From Cytophagales bacterium (GTDB lineage Bacteria; Bacteroidota; Bacteroidia; Cytophagales; Cyclobacteriaceae), in the NCBI GenBank assembly GCA_017303805.1, contig JAFLBQ010000004.1, positions 124,001 to 188,000 of the forward strand: a stretch of DNA of 64,000 nucleotides, in the 5' to 3' direction. The notes under the pieces are model-generated. The model was not told the DNA's origin. It saw only the letters and a list, made by a program, of their open reading frames with translations, and ran no database searches. Made by a program: the position numbers and the translations under genes. Shown piece after piece: positions 46,142 to 54,381 of this stretch. Every line of letters starts with the position of its first letter. Within the stretch, counting starts at the first letter, position 1.

Positions 46142-46966
46142 TTATAAGGGAAGTGCCGATGATGTTTCTAACTTCGCTACATATTCATAACCTCGGTATA
46201 GCACTAAAATTTCTACGATAACGGCTGGTATCATAACTACATAACCAATAAAGAACAATAGAACGGAAAGAAATGCGGCCCCGGTAATAATCTCCAGCAC
46301 ACCGGCCGCCCGCGAAAGTTCACCCATACCGTCCTGCAGGCGTATGAGCGCTATTCCAAAAATCAAAGTAAGCGCCCCTATCACTACGCTAGCTGTTATG
46401 TAAGGAATCCACAACCTCTCGTCATTGTTCATCCACAGGGTAGATACATCCAGGATACTGATGGCAACAACTGCGCCTATCATCATGTAACTTCCTATTC
46501 TCAGCAATCCGTTTTCAAATACGTTGCTTAATACAATAAAGCCGGTCATAAAAAATACATACGCCACAACCATGGTTACTGTAAGGCCAATGTAAATAAA
46601 GTTGACCCAATGGGCCCAGTCGTTTTCTTTGGTAAGCCAGGCAAGGCCCATCGCATTTAGAATTGTTTCTACCGCCAGGTATATGCCACCGGCAAAAACC
46701 GCTGCAAGCAGTGCTGTGCGGGTATAGCTTGGTACCGGTTTGGATTGAGTCTCCATAATGATTTTTTGGTTAAAGAAAGTATCAGGATTTTCGCCCAGGG
46801 CTTGCAGTAAAATCTTAATGGTGGAGATACGCGGCAACACTTCGCCAGCCTCAATGCGCTGGATGGTGCGCACGCTCACATGGCTTCTTTCTACCAGTTC
46901 TTCCTGGGTAAGATTTTTTTCTTTGCGGAGGGCGGTAAGGCGTTTGCCGAGTTCGGGTTGCTGCAT
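46142..46966 (-). CDS. Helix-turn-helix transcriptional regulator fused to membrane helices
   Basis: 274 residues from the ATG at 46966; an upstream ATG in the frame would add a non-conserved extension before MQQPELGKRLTALRKEKNL. The XRE-type HTH (about 1-65) has NLTQEELVERSHVSVRTIQRIEAGEVLPR. It is followed by about six membrane helices (about 90-265). Such HTH-membrane fusions occur in Bacteroidota and may sense the envelope directly. It is 10 bp from the serine hydrolase gene on the same strand, so it probably controls that gene or itself. Confidence 0.86.
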   Translation of the reverse strand: MQQPELGKRLTALRKEKNLTQEELVERSHVSVRTIQRIEAGEVLPRISTIKILLQALGENPDTFFNQKIIMETQSKPVPSYTRTALLAAVFAGGIYLAVETILNAMGLAWLTKENDWAHWVNFIYIGLTVTMVVAYVFFMTGFIVLSNVFENGLLRIGSYMMIGAVVAISILDVSTLWMNNDERLWIPYITASVVIGALTLIFGIALIRLQDGMGELSRAAGVLEIITGAAFLSVLLFFIGYVVMIPAVIVEILVLYRGYEYVAKLETSSALPL

Positions 46967-47120
46967 GGTAAAGAATTTAGGGTGCAAGTTTACCGCACAG
47001 AACGGCAATGACCGCGAAAAAGGTCGTGCATTTTGCCCGTCATTTACCCGACATTTAAAAATTTAAAGGATTTCGGACGTTGGTGGTTGGCTACTGTGCC
47101 CGCACGATTGAAAAACCAAT

Positions 47121-48353
47121 CTAGGTTAATCTCCTTTTTAACGTTAGCCTGATAAACACAAAGCTAAACAGTGTAAGCACCGCCCCTAACATCATGGCCG
47201 AACCCGGAAAATACACCGGAGCACTGCTGGATACAAAATAAGAAAACACGTAGCTCATTAGCAGCGGGCCAATAATCGAAGTAATACTCATCAGGCTGGT
47301 GAAGCCGCCCTGCAACTCGCCTTGCTCGTTGGGTGGCACAATGCCCGACATAATTCCCTGCAGGCCTGTCATGGCTATGCTGCCCAAACAATAAATTACA
47401 ATAATACTGTACATCATCCACCCTTGGGTGGCAAAGGCATACAATACAAAGCTGATAAGGTACAAGGTCATGCCTACTGTAACACTGCGTTGCTGGCCAA
47501 GCTTGGGAATAATTACCCTGATAAGCGCTCCTTGAATAATTGCAAAAGCAATCCCTACAATGGCAAGCGAAATTCCAATCTCCTTCATCTCCCACCCAAA
47601 TTTCTCTTTGGTATAGAATGTCCAGTTGCTTTGCACTGCGTGCGATGCGATATAGAGAAAGGTAAGCGAACCCATTAACCCAAATATGAGCGGGTAGCGC
47701 TTTAATGAAAGCAAGGTTCCAATCGGGTTGGCGCGCTTCCATTCAAACGTTCTCCGGTTCTCGGCTTTGAGCGATTCGGGTAACACGAACAATCCAAAAA
47801 GGAAGTTTATAAAGGTAAGTCCGGCCGATACCATGAAAGGAACGCGCAACCCCAGCGTACCCAAAAAACCACCCAGCACCGGCCCAATGATAAAACCGAG
47901 CCCAAACGCAGCACCAATTAACCCGAAATTTTTGGCCCGTTCTTCCGGGGCGCTGATGTCGGCAATATAAGCCCCACCAGTTGTAAAGCTGGCGCCCATA
48001 ATGCCAGCTATAACGCGGCCTACAAAAAGCCAGGCCAGCGTGGGTGCGAACGACAAAAAGAGGTAATCGATGGTGAACCCAATAAGCGAACCCAACAACA
48101 CTGGTCTTCTACCATAGCGATCGCTGAGGGCACCGATAACCGGGGCCAACAAAAATTGAATAAAGGCATAGGCAAAAAGCAACCAGGCGCCCATTTTGCT
48201 GGCATAACCCATAGATTCACTCGCCTTCGGATCGAGGTTGCCAAGCTCCATAATCAAGTCGGGCATAATTGGGATAATGATGCCGAGGCCGATCACATCA
48301 ATTAGCAAAGTAAAAAATATGAAGGTGAGGGCAGGTTTGCGGGAGGGGGTCAT
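47121..48353 (-). CDS. MFS transporter, TCR/Tet (DHA1) family
   Basis: 410 residues with about twelve membrane helices. Motif A is in [19 protein letters not shown] (helices 2-3), and a proline/glycine-rich [15 protein letters not shown] matches motif C of drug:H+ antiporters. [15 protein letters not shown] opens helix 1 as in TetA-like proteins. Substrate unknown. Annotation as tetracycline resistance would be unsafe because many housekeeping pumps share these motifs. Confidence 0.9.
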   Translation of the reverse strand: MTPSRKPALTFIFFTLLIDVIGLGIIIPIMPDLIMELGNLDPKASESMGYASKMGAWLLFAYAFIQFLLAPVIGALSDRYGRRPVLLGSLIGFTIDYLFLSFAPTLAWLFVGRVIAGIMGASFTTGGAYIADISAPEERAKNFGLIGAAFGLGFIIGPVLGGFLGTLGLRVPFMVSAGLTFINFLFGLFVLPESLKAENRRTFEWKRANPIGTLLSLKRYPLIFGLMGSLTFLYIASHAVQSNWTFYTKEKFGWEMKEIGISLAIVGIAFAIIQGALIRVIIPKLGQQRSVTVGMTLYLISFVLYAFATQGWMMYSIIVIYCLGSIAMTGLQGIMSGIVPPNEQGELQGGFTSLMSITSIIGPLLMSYVFSYFVSSSAPVYFPGSAMMLGAVLTLFSFVFIRLTLKRRLT

Positions 48354-48462
48354 ACGTACGGTAGTTCTTGGTGCAAAATAAGAAATTTATGCGCGTTCAT
48401 TGGCAGAAAATACTTTTCGCGCAAAAGCAGACGCCAAATGTCTTCGTTAAGATTCTAATTCT

Positions 48463-48486
48463 GTGGTTCGTGTCTTCACGAACCAC
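48463..48486. repeat. REP-type palindrome 1 (loop TCTT)
   Basis: 10-bp perfect stem with core GGTTCGTG, loop TCTT, then CACGAACC. First of a set around the RAYT gene, recurring in both orientations. It lies in the 350-bp gene-free stretch 48354-48703; 48354-48462 shows nothing else. Confidence 0.93.
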
Positions 48487-48507
48487 ATAAAATACTCCTC
48501 AAGCCAT

Positions 48508-48527
48508 GGTTCGTGTCATCACGAACG
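48508..48527. repeat. REP-type palindrome 2 (loop TCAT)
   Basis: GTTCGTG-TCAT-CACGAAC with one flanking mismatch relative to copy 1. Confidence 0.85.
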
Positions 48528-48549
48528 ATTAAACTTCTCAAATGCCGCG

Positions 48550-48618
48550 ATTCGTGTCAGACATAAAACTGCTTAAACGAACATCCCACATGGATTTGGG
48601 TGAGCTCTACTTCTGGAC
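48550..48618 (+). pseudogene. Half REP fused to a copy of the RAYT 5' end
   Basis: A half palindrome (ATTCGTGTCA) runs straight into 59 bp (48560-48618) matching RAYT positions 48710-48768 with three mismatches, covering the codons for roughly residues 3-22. The copy then breaks off before palindrome 4. It is non-coding. Confidence 0.88.
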
Positions 48619-48627
48619 CAATGCCCA

Positions 48628-48647
48628 GGTTCGTGTCTCCACGAACC
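48628..48647. repeat. REP-type palindrome 4 (loop TCTC)
   Basis: GGTTCGTG-TCTC-CACGAACC, 8-bp perfect stem, closing the truncated 5' copy of RAYT. A degenerate copy (ATTCGTGTCATCACC) follows at 48664-48678 just before the real RAYT gene. Confidence 0.92.
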
Positions 48648-48703
48648 ATTAAACAAACGCCCGATTCGTGTCATCACCAGCAATTAAACTTCTATATTTA
48701 ATA

Positions 48704-49252
48704 ATGGAAGACACAAAACAGCTTAAACGAACATCCCTCATGGATTTGGGTGAGCTCTACTTCTGGACTGCTACGATTAACGGATGGCAGAAATTATTGG
48801 AAAAAGATTCATTTAAAGATATAATTATAAGATCTCTTAAGTATTTGTGTAATAAAGGAAAGATCGATGTATTTGCCTTTGTTATAATGCCTAATCATAT
48901 CCACCTAATTTGGCGAATTAATGAGCTCAATGGTAAAGAAACTCCCCAAGGTTCATTGCTGAAGTACACAGCCCATGAATTTAAAAAAATGCTTCCGCAA
49001 AGAGAGCTGGAAGGTTACGCAGTGCCAGCCTCTAACAAACAATACGAATTTTGGCAACGCGATCCGTTAGCTATTCATTTGTATACGCAGAAAGTTGCTT
49101 ACCAGAAGTTAGATTACATTCATAATAATCCAATTGCTGGTAACTGGAGGTTAGTGAACAATCCACGTGATTATAAATACTCTACAGCCGGTTTTTACGA
49201 ACTTGACGTAGAAGGGTTTTCATTTGTTAAAGATTTGAGAGAAGAGTTTTAA
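48704..49252 (+). CDS. REP-associated tyrosine transposase (RAYT, Y1/IS200-like)
   Basis: 182 residues from the ATG at 48704; the longer frame would start inside a degenerate REP and is unlikely. HUH motif in VIMPNHIHLIWRI and catalytic Tyr in YQKLDYIHNNPIAGNW, the hallmarks of Y1 transposases of the RAYT group. Flanking palindromes in both orientations are its expected substrates. RAYTs are usually single-copy and domesticated, but here truncated 5' and 3' pieces of the same gene lie on either side, which implies past copying. Confidence 0.93.
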   Translation: MEDTKQLKRTSLMDLGELYFWTATINGWQKLLEKDSFKDIIIRSLKYLCNKGKIDVFAFVIMPNHIHLIWRINELNGKETPQGSLLKYTAHEFKKMLPQRELEGYAVPASNKQYEFWQRDPLAIHLYTQKVAYQKLDYIHNNPIAGNWRLVNNPRDYKYSTAGFYELDVEGFSFVKDLREEF

Positions 49253-49274
49253 CAATCCACAGTCTTAAGCATGC

Positions 49275-49296
49275 AGGTTCGTGAAGACACGAACCT
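49275..49296. repeat. REP-type palindrome 6 (inverted, loop AAGA)
   Basis: AGGTTCGTG-AAGA-CACGAACCT: the reverse complement orientation of palindrome 1. It lies 23 bp after the RAYT stop, so the gene is bracketed by opposite orientations. The stretch 49253-49745 has no intact gene, only these repeats and RAYT fragments. Confidence 0.93.
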
Positions 49297-49335
49297 AAGC
49301 ATAAGCAGGCAATAGCAGGAATAATGCTAATGCCT

Positions 49336-49357
49336 TGGTTCGTGTCTTCACGAACCA
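49336..49357. repeat. REP-type palindrome 7 (loop TCTT)
   Basis: TGGTTCGTG-TCTT-CACGAACCA, 9-bp perfect stem, 39 bp from inverted palindrome 6; together they form a REPIN-like pair. Confidence 0.93.
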
Positions 49358-49363
49358 CATTAG

Positions 49364-49490
49364 ATTAGTCAATCATCCTTGTAATTATAAATATCTTCAG
49401 CCAATTTTTATACGGACTTGACGAAAAAGATGTTTCTTCTGTTAAAGATTTAATATAAGAGCTTTAACAATGAATAGGTTTAAGCATGCA
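49364..49490 (+). pseudogene. Truncated RAYT 3'-end copy A
   Basis: Matches the end of RAYT from about 49152 onward, keeping TTATAAATA, GACTTGACG, GTTAAAGATTT and the downstream TTTAAGCATGCA with many substitutions and small indels. Non-coding. Confidence 0.8.
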
Positions 49491-49502
49491 AGCATGCAGA
49501 TC

Positions 49503-49533
49503 AGTCAATGATCCTTGTAGTTATAAATACTCT
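49503..49533 (+). pseudogene. Short RAYT-derived fragment C
   Basis: Repeats the start of copies A and B (AGTCAATGATCCTTGTAG then TTATAAATACTCT) and then breaks off before palindrome 8. Confidence 0.75.
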
Positions 49534-49543
49534 TCTAATGCCT

Positions 49544-49565
49544 TGGTTCGTGTCTTCACGAACCA
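49544..49565. repeat. REP-type palindrome 8 (loop TCTT)
   Basis: Same sequence as palindrome 7. It opens a module palindrome 8, fragment B, palindrome 9 inverted. Confidence 0.93.
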
Positions 49566-49571
49566 CATTTG

Positions 49572-49698
49572 ATTAGTCAATCATCCTTGTAATTATAAAC
49601 ACTCTAGAGCCAATTTTTATACGGACTTGACAAAAAAGATTTTTCGTTTGTTAAAGATTTAGGAGAATAGTTTTAACGATGCACAGTTTTAAGCATGC
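49572..49698 (+). pseudogene. Truncated RAYT 3'-end copy B
   Basis: Closer to the parent than copy A. It includes GTTTGTTAAAGATTT and GTTTTAACGATGCACAG and runs into TTTTAAGCATGCAGG and the inverted palindrome exactly as the parent gene's 3' flank does. This looks like an internally deleted derivative. Confidence 0.85.
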
Positions 49699-49720
49699 AG
49701 GTTCGTGAAGACACGAACCT
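49699..49720. repeat. REP-type palindrome 9 (inverted, loop AAGA)
   Basis: Identical to palindrome 6, closing the module that begins with palindrome 8. Confidence 0.93.
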
Positions 49721-49745
49721 GAGCATATAGTGTTTCAAACAACCA

Positions 49746-52163
49746 TCACTCATACTTCAACGACTCCACCGGATTAGTTTGGGCCGTTTTGAGTGAATGG
49801 AAGGCAACGGTAAGAAAGGCAAACAGCAGCGCCAGCAGTGTAACCACTCCAAACGTAATAAAGTTAATGGTAGTTTGGTAAGCAAAATTCCCCATCCAAT
49901 TGCTCACGATATAATAGGCAGCCGGAATAATGAGCACACCCGCAATCACCACTAGGTACATTACATCTTTAAACAATAAATAAATAATGTGAGGCACACT
50001 GGCACCATGCACTTTGCGTATGCCTATCTCTTTGGTACGCTGGGCTGCCGTAAAGGCAGATAGACCCAACAATCCTAACAACGAAATAAAAATACAGACA
50101 TACGAAAGACCCGACAGCAACTTGTATTGAATTTCATCGGCCCGGTATTGTTCATTAAAGCGTGCATCCTGAAAAAAGTACTCGTAGGGATGGTTGGGAT
50201 CGAAGCCCGTCCATTTTGTTTTGATATAGTCCATGGTGCTCGCAAGGTCCTCACCTGAAACTTTGAGATTTAAAAAGCCGCCTTCATTCCGGCTTTTAAT
50301 AATCAATAAGGGCTCAACCGCATTGTGCAACGATTGATAATTAAAATCTTCTACCATGCCAATAATCTGACCATCCGATTCGCCATGAAACCATCGCATT
50401 TTTTTTCCAACTACCTCATCGCCCCAGCCCATGCGCTTTGCCGCAGCCTGATTACAGATAAATACATTGTCCACATCCACATTGGCACCGGGTTGAAAAT
50501 CGCGACCCGCTAAAAGTTTAATGCCCATTGTTTCGAAATAGTTTTCGCCTGCTACAATCAGGTTAAATTGTTGTTGCTTCATGCCCTCCTCACTTTCGGC
50601 CATCATTACTGGCCCCCCAATGCCCATTCCCAATACCTGGTACGAAGTAGTAGCAGCCGAAATTTTAGGATGTTGCAAAAATTCGTTCTTGATTGAAGTA
50701 AGCTGCTTTTCAACCAATGTATCTTGTACCGGAAGAATAAGAATATTTTCTTGTGTGAAGCCGAGGTCCTTGCTGCGCATAAACGTAATCTGATCGCGCA
50801 TAAAGAAGGTACACACCACTACAAAAATAGAAATAGCAAACTGCACGGTGATTAATGCTTTGCGCAAATGATGGCTGGCCTTACGGTTTTTGAATGAACC
50901 TTTGAGGGCACTGATGGTAGGAATAGTGGGTAAATAAAAAGCCGGGTACAAGCCTGAGAATACTCCAATACCCAACGCAATTCCAAGTGCACCAACTAAT
51001 AATACCGGGTTGCTGAAAAAATCCGGCACCAGGTCTTTCTCAATTAAACTATTAAAAGCCGAAAAGTTGAGAATAATTTGCACTAACGCTACGGCAACCA
51101 GCAACGAAATGAAAGATAAAAACACTGACTCACCCAGGAATGAAAACACCAACGACCGTTTGCTGCCACCCAATGTTTTCTTCATAGCAATCTCTGCGGC
51201 ACGTTTTACAGCTTTGGCTGTGGATAGGTTCATATAGTTGATGCATGCCAGCAACATGATAAACACCCCAATACCGGTAAATGCATACAAGTAGGCCTTA
51301 TTGCCGGTGGGTTCATCCGAAAGCAAAGAGGAATCAAAATGAACCTCGGCCAAGGGTTGCAAGATGGCGCTGTACTGCCCGCCTACCTGGTCGCCAAATG
51401 ATTTGAAATATTTGTTGAAGATATCTGGAAACTTATCGTAGAAGTTTTGTGGGTTATAGTTCTCCGTCATTAATAAATACGTGTACACATCCGGATTCCA
51501 GAATGCTTCTGATTTTATTACACCCTGATCCATTACCCATTGCCGGCTTTTACTTAACCCCGACAGCAGAAAATCAAATTTTAGGTGAGTGTTATTGGGC
51601 AGATCTTCAATTACCCCCGTTACCTTCCAGGTTTCGTTGTCAATAACCAAAGATTTATCCAACGGGTTATCTTCACCAAAGTACCGTATGGCTGTCGATT
51701 GGGTAATTACCACATTGTGCACACCATTTAAACAGGTAGCAGGGTTACCTGCAATAAACTTATGATTAAACACCTGCAGGTAGGTGGAGTCGGTGCGCAC
51801 TACATCTTCTTCGTAGTTGGTAATTTCGCTTCCGTTATGTTCATACCGAACCAACGTATGATCCCAATTATTGGCGCGGGTTACGGCTTGCACTTCCGGA
51901 AATTCGTCTTTCAAAATACTCCCTAATTCGCGGGCCGAACGTGCCACGCGCACATCAATGCCTGTGGCTTTCAGGTGGCCACCAAGGCGATAAATGCGCT
52001 CGTAATTTGCAAAGTGCTTGTCGTAGGTAAGGTCGTGTTGCAGAATAAGTAGTAACACAATACTTACCGAAATACCGAGTGCGAGGCCGGCAATATTTAG
52101 AACTGAGAAGAATTTATCTTTAAGGAATACCCGAACAAAGAACTTGAGGTGTGTTTTGAACAT
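49746..52163 (-). CDS. ABC transporter permease (MacB/FtsX type)
   Basis: 805 residues. N-terminal membrane helix (about 20-42), a large MacB periplasmic core domain (about 45-265), then three helices (about 295-420), a second periplasmic domain (about 440-660), and three more C-terminal helices (about 690-790), with the FtsX signature RTKEIGIRKVHGAS. This is the standard Bacteroidota double-FtsX permease. The cognate ATPase is not in the neighbourhood. Such permeases are often controlled by two-component systems and respond to envelope stress, but nothing in the sequence shows the substrate. Confidence 0.93.
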   Translation of the reverse strand: MFKTHLKFFVRVFLKDKFFSVLNIAGLALGISVSIVLLLILQHDLTYDKHFANYERIYRLGGHLKATGIDVRVARSARELGSILKDEFPEVQAVTRANNWDHTLVRYEHNGSEITNYEEDVVRTDSTYLQVFNHKFIAGNPATCLNGVHNVVITQSTAIRYFGEDNPLDKSLVIDNETWKVTGVIEDLPNNTHLKFDFLLSGLSKSRQWVMDQGVIKSEAFWNPDVYTYLLMTENYNPQNFYDKFPDIFNKYFKSFGDQVGGQYSAILQPLAEVHFDSSLLSDEPTGNKAYLYAFTGIGVFIMLLACINYMNLSTAKAVKRAAEIAMKKTLGGSKRSLVFSFLGESVFLSFISLLVAVALVQIILNFSAFNSLIEKDLVPDFFSNPVLLVGALGIALGIGVFSGLYPAFYLPTIPTISALKGSFKNRKASHHLRKALITVQFAISIFVVVCTFFMRDQITFMRSKDLGFTQENILILPVQDTLVEKQLTSIKNEFLQHPKISAATTSYQVLGMGIGGPVMMAESEEGMKQQQFNLIVAGENYFETMGIKLLAGRDFQPGANVDVDNVFICNQAAAKRMGWGDEVVGKKMRWFHGESDGQIIGMVEDFNYQSLHNAVEPLLIIKSRNEGGFLNLKVSGEDLASTMDYIKTKWTGFDPNHPYEYFFQDARFNEQYRADEIQYKLLSGLSYVCIFISLLGLLGLSAFTAAQRTKEIGIRKVHGASVPHIIYLLFKDVMYLVVIAGVLIIPAAYYIVSNWMGNFAYQTTINFITFGVVTLLALLFAFLTVAFHSLKTAQTNPVESLKYE

Positions 52164-52411
52164 TGCAATCTGATTTTTGGGATAGGATGACTTAACTTAA
52201 AACAAAGTTGACCCAATTTGCAAGAAGGATACCACCTTAGACAGTGCCTTTAAACTGATTATTTTGAGGGTTTCAGATTTTAAATATGATCACTTCCGAA
52301 CACAGGTGTAGTGATTTCGGGAACGGAAACTAAGTTCTTTGGGCTACCCGGCCAGTGGCGGATTGAATGCAAAGCCTTGTTTAGTTTTTACTTTAGTCTG
52401 ATCGCAAACAA

Positions 52412-52435
52412 AAAACCCACCTGCAGGTGGGTTTT
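52412..52435 (-). terminator. Terminator of superoxide dismutase gene
   Basis: AACCCACCTGCAGGTGGGTT is a perfect 20-bp palindrome followed on the minus strand by TTTTGTTTG. It sits 20 bp after the sod stop codon. The rest of 52164-52455 shows nothing else. Confidence 0.85.
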
Positions 52436-52455
52436 ATTCTAACAATCAATTCCAA

Positions 52456-53058
52456 TTACTTCGCAAATCGTTTTGCCACTTCACTCCAGTTTACCACGTT
52501 CCAAAAAGCAGCGCAATAGTCTGGTCTGCGATTTTGGTAGTTGAGGTAGTAGGCATGTTCCCATACGTCCAATCCCAACAGCGGGGTGCCTTTTACTTCG
52601 GCTACATCCATCAGTGGATTGTCTTGATTAGGGGTTGAGGTGATTGCCAACTTGCCGGAGGCATCTTTTATTAACCAGGCCCAGCCGGAACCAAACCGAC
52701 CGGTAGCGGCAGCATTGAACTTGGTTTTAAACTCTTCAAAATTTCCAAAGGCTGCGTTAATCGCATCGGCCAACGCACCGGTAGGCGCACCACCGGCATT
52801 GGGGCCCATCACCGTCCAAAACAATGAATGATTGTAGTGCCCACCGCCATTGTTGCGAACGGCTGCAGGGTATTTTGAAATGGTGGCACAGATTTCTTCA
52901 ATGCTCAGATTTTCTTCGGGTTTGCCTGCTACGGCATTATTTAAATTGGTAACGTATGCGTTGTGGTGTTTGCCATGGTGTATTTCCATGGTGCGTGCAT
53001 CAATGTGCGGCTCCAATGCATTGAAAGCATAGGGAAGCGCAGGAAGTGTAAATGCCAT
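52456..53058 (-). CDS. sodA: Superoxide dismutase, Mn/Fe family (Mn-type signature)
   Basis: 200 residues. Metal ligands are visible: His in [17 protein letters not shown], His in [12 protein letters not shown], and Asp/His in [16 protein letters not shown]. The GGGHYNHS block and the NQDNPL segment are of the manganese or cambialistic type rather than the iron-only AAQxWNH type. Cytoplasmic, converting superoxide to peroxide and oxygen. It has its own promoter-like -7 box and a strong terminator, so it is monocistronic. Confidence 0.95.
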   Translation of the reverse strand: MAFTLPALPYAFNALEPHIDARTMEIHHGKHHNAYVTNLNNAVAGKPEENLSIEEICATISKYPAAVRNNGGGHYNHSLFWTVMGPNAGGAPTGALADAINAAFGNFEEFKTKFNAAATGRFGSGWAWLIKDASGKLAITSTPNQDNPLMDVAEVKGTPLLGLDVWEHAYYLNYQNRRPDYCAAFWNVVNWSEVAKRFAK

Positions 53059-53081
53059 AAGAATTTATTTTTAGTTGAATA

Positions 53082-53090
53082 ACAAATATA
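53082..53090 (-). promoter_or_regulatory. -7 promoter element of sodA (TATATTTGT)
   Basis: TATATTTGT on the minus strand matches TAnnTTTGY and is 24-32 bp before the sodA start. A clear -33 TTTG is not seen. Confidence 0.5.
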
Positions 53091-53155
53091 CACCCAGAAC
53101 CTATTTTGAAGGTTAAAAGTTTAGGCCATACCAAAAGATTTTTATGAGTGGAAAA

Positions 53156-53500
53156 TCAAATTTTACGGACCTTATAACCTTCTTTGGTAAGAACGGCCAA
53201 CACTTTATCGCGCACATCGCCCTGAATCAGAATTTCACCATCCTTACACGAACCTCCTACTCCGCATTTGGATTTCAAAAGCTTTGTGAGCCCTTCCAGA
53301 TCGGCTGTGGTGCCGATAAAACCGGTGATAAGCGTTACCTGTTTACCGGCCCGCCCCTTGTTATCCATTTGAATGCGAAGGTTTTGCCTGGCAGCGGGTA
53401 ATGTTTCGGCCTCCTCGTGGCTTTGGTAACTGTAGTTAAAGTCCGAGTTGGTAGAATAAACCACACCCGCACGGTTTTTCCATTCATTTTTTTTACTCAT
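53156..53500 (-). CDS. SUI1/YciH family translation factor-like protein
   Basis: 114 residues. C-terminal SUI1 domain with [40 protein letters not shown] and the final GYKVRKI. It is the bacterial YciH form of eukaryotic eIF1, suggested to affect start-site selection or the fidelity of initiation, though its role in bacteria is unsettled. It starts 3 bp after the DnaJ-domain gene's stop and is probably co-transcribed. Confidence 0.93.
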   Translation of the reverse strand: MSKKNEWKNRAGVVYSTNSDFNYSYQSHEEAETLPAARQNLRIQMDNKGRAGKQVTLITGFIGTTADLEGLTKLLKSKCGVGGSCKDGEILIQGDVRDKVLAVLTKEGYKVRKI

Positions 53501-53503
53501 GAT

Positions 53504-54316
53504 TTAAAAGCTATGGATACGCAAAAAAACAAAACCCAGCAAAATCAACAAGAGGTTAACAATGCCCACATTAAACCTGAATTCCACGCCCTTCCACCAA
53601 AACGTACCCAGCAGCGAGGTTGCAAGCATTATCAACGGCAGAAATTTAAAATTTCCATAAATGGAAACGGGTACCCGGGTTTTAAACCGGGTTTTTTCAT
53701 TTTCTAAAAGTAAAGGAACTGAAAACAGCGCGGTAGTATGAATGGTGATTATTGAGCCTAACTTAAACTCCTGGGCGGTAAGCGGATTGAGTGTAATCAC
53801 TTCGCCACCATCCAACGCCAGTTGTGACGACTGGGCATAGCGCGACTCGCGCTTGCGCGAAATACTTAGAATTTCTTCGCGGGTTTGGTTGGCCGGTAAC
53901 GAATAATCGGCAATAAGCACAACGGAAAACAATAGTGCCAGCCGCGAGCAAGCAACGGCATACAGAAGATAATCTCGCATGGCCTGCAGCACTTGCCTGC
54001 GCACCGAGGCCGACTCGCGGGCGGGGCCTCTTCTAAACCGCGGGTCGCGTTGATGAGTTTGTACTGTAAAAGGCGGTGGTGCCCCTTGCAGCAGTTGGTC
54101 GTAATCAAATTTACGTTGCGGGTCGCTTAGTACCTGGTACGCTTCGTTTATTTCTACAAACACCGCAGCCGCTTCGGGCGTGGGGTTCTTATCGGGGTGA
54201 TAGAGCAGCGCCAGCCTGCGATAGGCGCGCTTTACATCGGCCGCATGGGCAAATAACTTTAACTCCAGTATCGAATAGTAATTCTTCAAGCGCTGTAAAA
54301 AAGCATTCCTGCTCAA
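53504..54316 (-). CDS. Membrane protein with N-terminal DnaJ domain
   Basis: 270 residues. J-domain at about 10-75 (YYSILELKLFAHAADVKRAYRRLA then HPDKNPTPEA) with the HPD motif needed to stimulate Hsp70. A basic linker rich in Arg follows (about 85-108), then a membrane helix (about 115-140), a soluble region and two further C-terminal helices (about 222-265). No zinc or substrate-binding DnaJ domains, so it is a specialised, membrane-attached co-chaperone. Partner unknown. Confidence 0.88.
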   Translation of the reverse strand: MSRNAFLQRLKNYYSILELKLFAHAADVKRAYRRLALLYHPDKNPTPEAAAVFVEINEAYQVLSDPQRKFDYDQLLQGAPPPFTVQTHQRDPRFRRGPARESASVRRQVLQAMRDYLLYAVACSRLALLFSVVLIADYSLPANQTREEILSISRKRESRYAQSSQLALDGGEVITLNPLTAQEFKLGSIITIHTTALFSVPLLLENEKTRFKTRVPVSIYGNFKFLPLIMLATSLLGTFWWKGVEFRFNVGIVNLLLILLGFVFLRIHSF

Positions 54317-54319
54317 TAT

Positions 54320-54352
54320 AAAAAGCCTCCCGAAAATTCAGGAGGCCTTTTT
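54320..54352 (-). terminator. Terminator of the UspA gene
   Basis: On the minus strand the stem GGCCTCC with GGAGGC, an AT-rich loop, and a trailing TTTTTAT form a clear rho-independent terminator 30 bp after the UspA stop. Confidence 0.82.
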
Positions 54353-54381
54353 ATTAAAACGCTAAAATCGAAACCTAAATT

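Noticed and set aside
47164-47742. 192-residue frame overlapping the MFS transporter
   Set aside because: Same strand, another frame of a well-supported transporter gene; no conserved motif.
47121-48353. Tetracycline resistance pump
   Set aside because: Motifs are shared by many DHA1 transporters; no resistance-specific evidence or linked tetR.
48463-49720. CRISPR-like array of repeated palindromes
   Set aside because: Spacing is irregular, palindromes are in both orientations, intervening DNA derives from the RAYT gene, and no cas gene is near.
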